This document shows, piece after piece, positions 1 to 5,093 of a stretch of 5,093 nucleotides of DNA. A program made the translations under genes and the position numbers. Numbering within the stretch: position 1 is the first letter of the stretch; every line of letters begins with the position of its first letter. This DNA is from Candidatus Gastranaerophilales bacterium (GTDB lineage: Bacteria; Cyanobacteriota; Vampirovibrionia; Gastranaerophilales; Gastranaerophilaceae), in assembly GCA_944324205.1 (NCBI GenBank), contig CALUVK010000126.1, positions 1 to 5,093 of the forward strand. Direction: 5' to 3'. The notes beneath the pieces were generated by a model that was not told the origin of the DNA, did no database searches, and saw nothing but the letters and a program-made list of their open reading frames with translations.

Positions 1-47
1 AGCAGATTGTTGTAAGTGTGTTAAACAGAGAAATAAAATAAAAAGCA

Positions 48-68
48 AGGTTTAAAACCTCATTTTTT
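48..68 (+). terminator. Weak hairpin plus T-run, possible terminator of an upstream gene
   Basis: A 5-bp stem AGGTT (48-52) / AACCT (56-60) with loop TAA is followed two bases later by six T (63-68). The stem is short and AT-rich, so this would be a weak intrinsic terminator. It would close a + strand gene lying left of the window. One frame ends with a stop at 39-41, but only 12 codons are visible, too few to call a gene. Confidence 0.3.
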
Positions 69-69
69 A

Positions 70-310
70 TGGTGTCGACGGCGGGACTTGTCTTGGATTT
101 GCTCCACGCTCACAGAGTTTCGCCTGAAAGCCTTGCGGCTTAGTCGGCTCAATCTGTTCGCTATCCGGACTAACTCTCTTCGTTCGTGTCGTCCGTCCGC
201 AAATCCGCTGTCTTGGATTTACGATTTAATTTTATGTAAAATCCGTTTCTTGGCTTATTGGCGTTCACAAGGTTTAGAAGTAGGTCAGGCAATGCCTGAC
301 CTACAGACTA
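70..310 (+). repeat. 241-bp direct repeat, left copy, structured and GC-rich
   Basis: This block is repeated at 3565-3805 in the same orientation, and the two copies read identical over all 241 bases; flanking bases differ (A at 69 against C at 3564, A at 311 against T at 3806). By hand count 71-210 is about 56% GC, well above its surroundings. The element carries an internal 12-bp direct repeat TGTCTTGGATTT (89-100 and 209-220), a long-range inverted repeat GGATTTGC (95-102) / GCAAATCC (199-206), a hairpin AAGCC-TTGC-GGCTT (128-141) and a 3' palindrome (280-304). A frame open from a TTG at 88 runs out of the repeat and ends differently after each copy, so it is not taken as coding. There is no transposase and no convincing terminal inverted repeat. 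It may be a non-autonomous mobile element, a structured RNA or a composite intergenic repeat. Confidence 0.93.
280..304 (+). repeat. Perfect GTAG-headed palindrome (REP-like), left copy
   Basis: Two 12-base arms, GTAGGTCAGGCA (280-291) and TGCCTGACCTAC (293-304), are exact reverse complements around a single A at 292. As a hairpin this is a GTAG head followed by the stem GTCAGGCA / TGCCTGAC. A GTAG (or GGAG) tetranucleotide immediately 5' of a palindrome is the known signature of REP elements mobilised by REP-associated tyrosine transposases; no such transposase lies in the window. Sitting upstream of the R-M promoter, it could also block read-through from the left. Confidence 0.85.
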
Positions 311-487
311 ATATCCATTGTATAAATAAAAAATTATTATACCCTTACCTTAAATCCTCTTGTCTTTCTTTAATATCAATCCTTTACACTTTACGCACCA
401 TTACGTGAATATGAAATTTTACCCCTGAATAACCTTAAAATTTTTCAGCCTCATATCTTAACATAAGACCTATATAGATAATGTTCA

Positions 488-496
488 TGCTATAAT
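488..496 (+). promoter_or_regulatory. Extended -10 promoter of the R-M gene, predicting a leaderless start
   Basis: TGC followed by TATAAT (491-496) is a perfect extended -10 element (TGnTATAAT). No good -35 hexamer stands 16-18 bases upstream, which extended -10 promoters tolerate. The usual spacing from the hexamer to +1 puts transcription initiation at about 503, the A of the ATG. No Shine-Dalgarno sequence is visible between the -10 and the ATG. The AT-rich run near 435-445 could act as an UP-like element. Confidence 0.65.
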
Positions 497-502
497 CCAT
501 TT

Positions 503-3500
503 ATGACAGAGAAGTATCTTGATGGAATTATAAGGAAGTTTAAGACAGGTAAGACTACTGAACACAGCTTTAGGGGTGACTTACAGGACTTTATTGAAAG
601 AACCGTTACAGGTGTTCAGGCTATCAATGAACCAACAAGACAGAAATGCGGTGCTCCTGATTATATAATTCAGAAGAAGAATATCCCCGTAGGATATATT
701 GAAGCTAAAGACATAGACAAAAACCTTGATGTAGTTGAAAAGTCTGAACAACTTGACAGATACAGAGCAAGCCTTGATAACTTGATATTGACTAACTACA
801 TTGAGTTTCGTTTCTTTGTCGGTGGAGAAAAAGTTGATACCGTCAAAGTTGCTGATATTATAAACGGCAAGATTAAAGTGTATGAAAAAGAGTATCAGAA
901 ACTGATTGACCATATCCGCAATTTCTGTGACTATCAAGGGCAGACTATAAAATCACCTAAACAGCTTGCAAACCTTATGGCACAAAAGGCGGTTATGATA
1001 CGTGATGTTATTATAAACGCTCTTGAATATGATTGCGCAGGCTCTTTAGCAAGCCAGAGAAATGCTTTTAAACAAATCCTGTTACACGATTTAACCGACC
1101 ACACCTTTGCTGATATGTATGCTCAAACTATTGCATACGGCTTGTTTGTAGCAAGATTGAATGATACAACTTTGGGAGATTTTTCAAGACAGGAAGCAAG
1201 AGAACTTGTATCAAAGAATAATCCGTTTCTAAGGCAGTTGTTTGATTATATATCCGGTGCAAACCTTGATGATAACCTTGTATGGATTGTCGATGATTTG
1301 GTTGAAATCTTTAGAGCAGTTGACCTGAATAAACTCTTGAAGAACTACGGTAGAACGACTCAGATGTCTGACCCGTTTCTGCATTTTTATGAAACATTCC
1401 TTGAAAGCTACGACAAAGTAAACAAGGAAAAGAGAGGCGTATATTATACACCTCAGCCTGTTGTAAAGTTTATTGTCTCAGTTGTAGACAGTATTTTGAA
1501 AACAGAATTCAACCTGTCTCATGGTCTGGCTGATGATACAACTATAAAACACACACGCACTCTTTATTATGAGAAAAAGAAGAAGAAAGTTAAGGGTGAA
1601 GTTGTGTATGAAGATGTACCGGTTACAACTGATGAAAACGTGTACAAAGTGCAAATCCTTGACCCTGCTACAGGTACGGGAACATTTTTAGCTGAAACAA
1701 TCCGCAAAATATATTCCTATTTCGTAAACCAGCAGGGGATATGGTCTCAGTATGTTGATAATGCTCTGATACCAAGATTAAACGGTTTTGAAATAATGAT
1801 GACACCTTATGTAATGTGTCATCTTAAACTTGACCTGCTTCTAAGGGAAACAGGCTATACAACAACCAAACAGACCAACAGGTTTAATGTATATCTGACT
1901 AACGCTCTTGAAAAAGACGAAACGACAAAATATCCGTTGTTTGACTGGTTATCGGAAGAAGCACGCTATGCAGGCATGATAAAGTCTGAAAAGCCTATTA
2001 TGGTGGTGCTGGGCAATCCGCCTTACAGTGTCAGCAGCTGCAACAAGAATGACTACATAGATGAACTTATGGAAGTCTATAAACAAGATTTAAACGAAAG
2101 AAACATACAGCCTCTTTCTGATGATTACATCAAGTTTATCCGTATGGGTGAAAGTTTTATTGAGAAAAACAATGAGGGTGTACTTGCTTACATTTCAAAC
2201 AACAGCTTCTTAGACGGTGTAATCCATAGACAGATGAGAAAACACCTTATGCAGACATTTGATAAAATCTACATCTTAGACCTGCATGGCAATGCTAAGA
2301 AAAAGGAAACATCACCTGACGGCTCAAAAGATGAAAATGTGTTTAATATTCAGCAGGGTGTAAGTATAAATATCTTTATTAAAACAGGTAAGAAAAACCC
2401 TGATGAATTGGCAAAAGTGTATCATACAGAGTTGTTCGGCGAAAGAGATAAGAAATACGACTACCTGAACGGTAATGACCTCTTAACAGCAGGCTATAAA
2501 GAACTGACACCTATAGAGCCGTATTATTTCTTTGTGCCTAAAGATTTCAGCGTACAAGAAGAATATGATAAAGGGTTTAGTATAGAAGAATTATTTCTTG
2601 TTAATACTAGCGGTGTCAAAACACATCATGACAATGAATTAGTTTCTTTTTTCCCGTTTAAGACAGAATTTAATAAAAAATATTTCTATAGACCTTTTGA
2701 TATAAGATATATAAATTATAATTTAGAAAAAGTTGTAAGGCATAGATATAGTATAATGAGGCATTTTATACAAGGAGAAAATATAGGTTTAATTATATCT
2801 AGAATGGTTCTGGGTGGTTGGAATTGGAATGATGTGCAAGTTACAAACTGTATAGCCGATTTGGGTGTTATGGCAAGCAGGGTAAGTAACACGGCTCCAA
2901 TCTTCCCGCTATATTTATATGAAGAAGACTCAAACCAGACATCATTCTTTACGCAAAACCGTAAGCCTAACTTGAATATGGATATTGTGAGAGAACTGGA
3001 ACAGAAACTGGGCTTAACCTTTACTCCTGAAAAAGAAAATACAACAGGAACTTTTGCTCCGATAGATATACTGGATTATATTTATGGGGTCTTGCATTCC
3101 AACAAGTACAGAAACAAATACAAAGAGTTCTTAAAGATTGATTTCCCACGTATTCCGTACCCTCAAACCGCTGAATATTTCTTTAAAGTTGCTCAACTTG
3201 GCAAGCAACTTAGAGAAATACACCTGCTTGAGTCACCTGTAGTGAATGAATTTATAACATCATATCCCGTAAGCGGTGATAATGAGATTGTAAAACCTGA
3301 ATATAAAGACAACAAGGTGTATATCAACAAGACTCAGTATTTTGACAACGTGTCTGAAATTGCTTGGAATTTCTATATAGGCGGTTATCAGCCTGCACAA
3401 AAATGGCTCAAAGACCGCAAAGGCAGAATACTGAACTATGAAGATGTAATGCACTACCAGAAAATCATTAAAGCCCTCTCAGCAACCCACACCCTCATGC

Positions 3501-3529
3501 AACAGATTGATAAGATTATTGAGGTGTAG
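503..3529 (+). CDS. Type ISP / IIG-like restriction-modification enzyme (nuclease and N6-adenine methyltransferase in one chain)
   Basis: This is a 1008-residue enzyme predicted to methylate adenine at N6 in a specific site using S-adenosylmethionine and to cut unmodified DNA. Residues 1-130 hold a PD-(D/E)xK-type nuclease: GAPD with D53, then EAK with E67 and K69, then a QxxxY motif (Q83, Y87) as in type I/ISP nucleases. Residues about 150-305 look like the helical coupler. The methyltransferase follows: motif X around RGVYYTP (311-317), motif I DPATGTGTF (387-395), GFE (428-430) and catalytic NPPY (505-508). The stretch from about 558 to 625 (YISNNSFLDG, LDLHGN, DENVF) is characteristic of the ISP methylase family. 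Residues about 640-850 should carry target recognition, and about 850-1008 match the type ISP C-terminal region (FPRIPYP, YIGGYQPAQKWLKDRKGR). Known LlaGI/LlaBIII enzymes are near 1570 residues and contain a helicase; none is present here. The ATG at 503 has no Shine-Dalgarno and coincides with the predicted transcription start. The gene stands alone between 241-bp direct repeats. All key residues are present, so it looks intact. A methylase-only role remains possible. Confidence 0.9.
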   Translation: MTEKYLDGIIRKFKTGKTTEHSFRGDLQDFIERTVTGVQAINEPTRQKCGAPDYIIQKKNIPVGYIEAKDIDKNLDVVEKSEQLDRYRASLDNLILTNYIEFRFFVGGEKVDTVKVADIINGKIKVYEKEYQKLIDHIRNFCDYQGQTIKSPKQLANLMAQKAVMIRDVIINALEYDCAGSLASQRNAFKQILLHDLTDHTFADMYAQTIAYGLFVARLNDTTLGDFSRQEARELVSKNNPFLRQLFDYISGANLDDNLVWIVDDLVEIFRAVDLNKLLKNYGRTTQMSDPFLHFYETFLESYDKVNKEKRGVYYTPQPVVKFIVSVVDSILKTEFNLSHGLADDTTIKHTRTLYYEKKKKKVKGEVVYEDVPVTTDENVYKVQILDPATGTGTFLAETIRKIYSYFVNQQGIWSQYVDNALIPRLNGFEIMMTPYVMCHLKLDLLLRETGYTTTKQTNRFNVYLTNALEKDETTKYPLFDWLSEEARYAGMIKSEKPIMVVLGNPPYSVSSCNKNDYIDELMEVYKQDLNERNIQPLSDDYIKFIRMGESFIEKNNEGVLAYISNNSFLDGVIHRQMRKHLMQTFDKIYILDLHGNAKKKETSPDGSKDENVFNIQQGVSINIFIKTGKKNPDELAKVYHTELFGERDKKYDYLNGNDLLTAGYKELTPIEPYYFFVPKDFSVQEEYDKGFSIEELFLVNTSGVKTHHDNELVSFFPFKTEFNKKYFYRPFDIRYINYNLEKVVRHRYSIMRHFIQGENIGLIISRMVLGGWNWNDVQVTNCIADLGVMASRVSNTAPIFPLYLYEEDSNQTSFFTQNRKPNLNMDIVRELEQKLGLTFTPEKENTTGTFAPIDILDYIYGVLHSNKYRNKYKEFLKIDFPRIPYPQTAEYFFKVAQLGKQLREIHLLESPVVNEFITSYPVSGDNEIVKPEYKDNKVYINKTQYFDNVSEIAWNFYIGGYQPAQKWLKDRKGRILNYEDVMHYQKIIKALSATHTLMQQIDKIIEV

Positions 3530-3564
3530 CTTGAACCTGTATAGTTAGCAAGCATAAAAAAAAC

Positions 3565-3805
3565 TGGTGTCGACGGCGGGACTTGTCTTGGATTTGCTCC
3601 ACGCTCACAGAGTTTCGCCTGAAAGCCTTGCGGCTTAGTCGGCTCAATCTGTTCGCTATCCGGACTAACTCTCTTCGTTCGTGTCGTCCGTCCGCAAATC
3701 CGCTGTCTTGGATTTACGATTTAATTTTATGTAAAATCCGTTTCTTGGCTTATTGGCGTTCACAAGGTTTAGAAGTAGGTCAGGCAATGCCTGACCTACA
3801 GACTA
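3565..3805 (+). repeat. 241-bp direct repeat, right copy
   Basis: This is the second copy of the block at 70-310, same orientation, offset 3495 bases, starting 36 bases after the R-M stop codon. I found no difference between the copies. Such identity in non-coding DNA implies recent duplication or ongoing gene conversion. Together the copies bracket the R-M gene and its promoter with 3254 bases between them, a substrate for deletion by homologous recombination. It contains the same internal hairpins, with the palindrome at 3775-3799. Confidence 0.93.
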
Positions 3806-3813
3806 TTTTTTTT
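3775..3813 (+). repeat. GTAG-headed palindrome, right copy, followed by T8 between convergent genes
   Basis: The perfect 12-bp arms lie at 3775-3786 and 3788-3799 around A3787. Outside the repeat the sequence continues into eight T (3806-3813), six bases after the hairpin. It lies between the stop codons of two convergent genes (3529 + and 3818 -), so it could serve as a transcription barrier. The six-base gap before the T-run is wider than in a good intrinsic terminator, and no T-run follows the hairpin on the - strand. A terminator role is therefore only possible; the palindrome itself is certain. Confidence 0.7.
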
Positions 3814-3817
3814 AAGT

Positions 3818-4588
3818 TTATTTATCGTTTTGTTTAGTTTTTATAAAAAATAGCGGAAGACCAATTGTTAATCCTAAAAATGGAATCGCCCAAATTATTA
3901 AAAGTAAAGGGTGCCATTTTATGTCATGTAATCTTTTATTTGCAGCAAATAAACTAAGGATAAAAAATATAGAAGATAAAATAGGGATTAATATAAATAT
4001 TAATAGTTCATTTTTAATAAAAGTATTGAAAATTGTAAGTATTGTTAGACAAATTATGAATATAGCAAATTTTGTAATGAAATAAGGCTTTCTTTCAATT
4101 CTCCCTGTGAAAAATAGAGGATTGTTATTTATTTTTAGTTCGGCTGGTATTACATTTTCTTTATAATCTTTTGTCTTTGAAAAGAATAATGTTAAAATTA
4201 TACTCATTGCATAATATACGAATGCGGAGCCACAAGCTAAAATAATAAACTCACTTTGAGCAAGTGCGAAAGGCATATTATAGTGTATTGTTCTGATATA
4301 AATGCCTAATATTAAATTAATAGTTACTAAAATAATATCTGGAAATAAGAGAAAATATTTTAAATTTTTTAAAGATTTATTATTAAAAGTAAGATTATGT
4401 ATTGTTAAAATGTATAACAATGTGATGTTTACAAGTGATATTAAGCCAAAAATATAATTCCCATCTACAAAAAAGTTTCCGATATGGTAAATTAAACTTC
4501 CGACATCTCTTTTAAAGAGGATTAGATAAGTTATAAAAAGTGTGATTGCGAATTTAATTATAATTGTTATTTTAGTTGATTTATTCAT
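3818..4588 (-). CDS. Multi-pass membrane protein with C-terminal DUF805 domain
   Basis: This 256-residue hydrophobic protein is probably in the cytoplasmic membrane. Residues 157-250 fit DUF805: the entry motif FTGRIERKPYF (160-170), two membrane segments (about 170-190 and 194-214), the conserved NKRLHDI (217-223) and a last segment (226-249). DUF805 proteins resemble YhaH/YhaI of Escherichia coli; their function is not established. The N-terminal half adds about four more predicted segments (near 7-25, 44-63, 76-98, 113-136) that I do not recognise; many DUF805 proteins are only 100-150 residues and lack such an extension. The ATG at 4588-4586 is preceded by ATAA and a run of nine G, which serves as a strong Shine-Dalgarno-like sequence and supports this start. 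The gene is very AT-rich (hand-counted 60-base rows of 12-35% GC), well below the R-M gene. It is convergent with the R-M gene, and no functional link is visible. Confidence 0.82.
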   Translation of the reverse strand: MNKSTKITIIIKFAITLFITYLILFKRDVGSLIYHIGNFFVDGNYIFGLISLVNITLLYILTIHNLTFNNKSLKNLKYFLLFPDIILVTINLILGIYIRTIHYNMPFALAQSEFIILACGSAFVYYAMSIILTLFFSKTKDYKENVIPAELKINNNPLFFTGRIERKPYFITKFAIFIICLTILTIFNTFIKNELLIFILIPILSSIFFILSLFAANKRLHDIKWHPLLLIIWAIPFLGLTIGLPLFFIKTKQNDK

Positions 4589-4592
4589 TTAT

Positions 4593-4601
4593 CCCCCCCC
4601 C
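4593..4601 (-). promoter_or_regulatory. G9 homopolymer as ribosome-binding region of the DUF805 gene
   Basis: On the - strand nine consecutive G are followed by ATAA and the ATG of the membrane-protein gene. The run can pair with the CCUCC anti-Shine-Dalgarno in several registers. Homopolymeric G tracts of this length are prone to slipped-strand changes in bacteria, so spacing and strength of this site could vary between cells. Confidence 0.65.
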
Positions 4602-4647
4602 TGTAACAAATGCAGTTATACTTATAATAAAGTATATCATAAAGAAA

Positions 4648-4668
4648 GTAGGTTGGGTGAAACCTAAC
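4648..4668 (+). repeat. GTAG-headed hairpin (REP-like) 1 of the right-hand cluster
   Basis: GTAG (4648-4651) is followed directly by the stem GTTGGGT (4652-4658), loop GAA, and ACCTAAC (4662-4668), with a single G/T mismatch. The plan is the same as in the palindromes at 280 and 3775, but with a different stem sequence. Confidence 0.6.
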
Positions 4669-4735
4669 AATCTATTTTTATAATTTAATTCGTTAATTTT
4701 ATATTTATTATCAATAATTACATCAATTTAGTTTT

Positions 4736-4757
4736 GTAGGGTGCAATTTTTTGCACC
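4736..4757 (+). repeat. GTAG-headed hairpin (REP-like) 2 of the right-hand cluster
   Basis: GTAG (4736-4739) is followed by a perfect 7-bp stem GGTGCAA (4740-4746) / TTGCACC (4751-4757) with a TTTT loop. It has the same orientation as its neighbours. Confidence 0.65.
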
Positions 4758-4777
4758 GTTCATAATTAAATCATTAA

Positions 4778-4801
4778 GTAGGTCAGCATTACTATGCTGA
4801 C
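4778..4801 (+). repeat. GTAG-headed hairpin (REP-like) 3 of the right-hand cluster
   Basis: GTAG (4778-4781) is followed by a perfect 8-bp stem GTCAGCAT (4782-4789) / ATGCTGAC (4794-4801) with loop TACT. The first nine bases, GTAGGTCAG, are shared with the palindromes in the 241-bp repeats, so these are probably the closest relatives. Confidence 0.7.
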
Positions 4802-4814
4802 TAATAATTTTGTC

Positions 4815-4833
4815 GTAGGATTTGTTGTAAATC
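4815..4833 (+). repeat. GTAG-headed hairpin (REP-like) 4, weakest member
   Basis: GTAG (4815-4818) is followed by a 5-bp stem GATTT (4819-4823) / AAATC (4829-4833) with loop GTTGT. The stem is short enough to arise by chance. It is listed because it repeats the head-plus-stem plan 14 bases after the previous element. Confidence 0.4.
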
Positions 4834-4846
4834 AGACCTTTTCTCT

Positions 4847-4890
4847 GCTTGTTCTCACTCGAACCTTTTAAATGCTTTGCATTGGGGCTC
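4847..4890 (+). repeat. Possible diverged relative of the GC-rich half of the 241-bp repeat
   Basis: The order of landmarks matches 101-150: GCT near the start, CTCAC, a small hairpin (AATGC-TTT-GCATT at 4871-4883 against AAGCC-TTGC-GGCTT at 128-141), then GGCTC. Overall base identity is low and the spacing differs (44 against 50 bases), so shared origin is only suggested. Confidence 0.3.
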
Positions 4891-4921
4891 TTTGTGCCTT
4901 TATAGAGTAGTTTTAATTTGA

Positions 4922-4969
4922 GGCAGACTTGTAGAATAAATTTAAATAATGATAGATAATTTGTCTGCC
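4922..4969 (+). repeat. 7-bp inverted repeat around an AT-rich core
   Basis: GGCAGAC (4922-4928) and GTCTGCC (4963-4969) are exact reverse complements 34 bases apart. The core is almost entirely A and T. It could be the ends of a tiny element or an operator-like site; no neighbouring gene explains it. Confidence 0.35.
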
Positions 4970-4992
4970 GACAAAATGTTCTTTTCTTTTTG

Positions 4993-5025
4993 TTTACTTT
5001 TTCTTTTTAGTAAAGAAAAAGTAAA
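4993..5025 (+). repeat. 14-bp perfect inverted repeat, AT-rich hairpin
   Basis: TTTACTTTTTCTTT (4993-5006) and AAAGAAAAAGTAAA (5012-5025) are exact reverse complements with a 5-base loop TTAGT. An outer pair, CGACA (4969-4973) and TGTCG (5026-5030), brackets it, with 19 extra pyrimidine-rich bases on the left side. Neither strand has a following T-run, so it is not a standard intrinsic terminator. It is more likely a dispersed intergenic repeat. Confidence 0.6.
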
Positions 5026-5044
5026 TGTCGATAAGCTCCCAAAT

Positions 5045-5093
5045 ATGGAACCTTTTAGCTACAGTTCAAAGATATTGTATAGTGAATTAATAT
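5045..5093 (+). CDS. Possible start of a gene running off the right edge
   Basis: From an ATG at 5045 the frame stays open to the window end, reading MEPFSYSSKILYSELI. The sixteen residues look protein-like but match no family I can name. There is no clear Shine-Dalgarno before the ATG (the preceding bases are pyrimidine-rich CTCCC and AAAT) and no clear promoter, so the call is weak. Confidence 0.22.
   Translation, partial: MEPFSYSSKILYSELI

Noticed and set aside
3..41. Possible last 12 codons of an upstream gene (QIVVSVLNREIK then stop)
   Set aside because: Protein-like, but too short to separate from chance; another frame also stays open to 55. Kept only as a note beside the weak terminator.
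88..408. Frame open from a TTG inside the left repeat, about 106 codons, with a twin at 3583-3837
   Set aside because: The two share their first 74 codons only because the DNA repeat is identical, then end differently after leaving the repeat. The composition is unlike protein, there is no Shine-Dalgarno, and the frame crosses the hairpins.
311..487. Hidden small gene or regulator upstream of the R-M gene
   Set aside because: This AT-rich stretch has stops in all frames at short intervals and no motif of a controller protein. On the - strand it is purine-rich but contains only a five-codon start-to-stop stretch. Apart from the promoter at 488-496 I see nothing in it.
581..937. Antisense open frame within the start of the R-M gene, and a similar one at 3260-3454
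   Set aside because: Both lie wholly opposite the conserved R-M coding sequence and have no recognisable domain.
70..3805. Composite transposon or insertion sequence
   Set aside because: No transposase, no convincing terminal inverted repeats at the ends of the 241-bp blocks, and no target-site duplication could be identified.
4602..4647. TATAAT at 4623-4628 on the + strand, and -10-like TATAAC/TATTAT on the - strand, as promoters
   Set aside because: In such AT-rich DNA these hexamers are expected by chance, and no matching -35 could be placed with confidence for either direction.
4648..4833. CRISPR array
   Set aside because: The repeated units share only the four-base head and a hairpin plan, the stems differ, and the spacing is irregular.

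Overview
The window looks bacterial, with low overall GC (roughly a third by eye), dense packing and intrinsic-type hairpins. No rRNA, tRNA or other taxonomic marker is present, so the organism cannot be named from this sequence. Short hairpins headed by GTAG, of the kind called REP elements in several bacterial phyla, are the only lineage-like signature, and they are not specific enough to identify a group.

Layout. Positions 1-69 are a short AT-rich edge with a weak hairpin plus T-run. Positions 70-310 are a GC-richer, highly structured non-coding repeat ending in a perfect palindrome. Positions 311-502 are AT-rich and hold the promoter of the main gene. Positions 503-3529 (+) encode a 1008-residue single-chain restriction-modification enzyme of the type ISP / IIG-like kind: an N-terminal PD-(D/E)xK nuclease, a helical coupler, an N6-adenine methyltransferase with NPPY, and a target-recognition and C-terminal ISP domain. 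Positions 3565-3805 are a second copy of the 241-bp repeat in the same orientation, which I read as identical base for base. Positions 3818-4588 (-) encode a very AT-rich multi-pass membrane protein with a C-terminal DUF805 domain, convergent with the R-M gene. Positions 4589-5093 contain no convincing complete gene. They hold a G9 tract acting as the ribosome-binding region of the membrane protein, four more GTAG-headed hairpins, other inverted repeats, and possibly the first codons of a gene running off the right edge.

Reading. The R-M gene is a self-contained defence cassette bracketed by long direct repeats. One homologous recombination event between the repeats would delete it and leave a single repeat. 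The part of the gene that should decide DNA target specificity has a sharply lower GC content than the rest, as expected if specificity modules are exchanged. The gene's promoter places the predicted transcription start on the A of the ATG, suggesting a leaderless mRNA. The neighbouring DUF805 gene differs strongly in composition and has no visible functional link to the R-M gene. The family assignments rest on motifs; the mobility, phase-variation and domain-swap ideas are inference.
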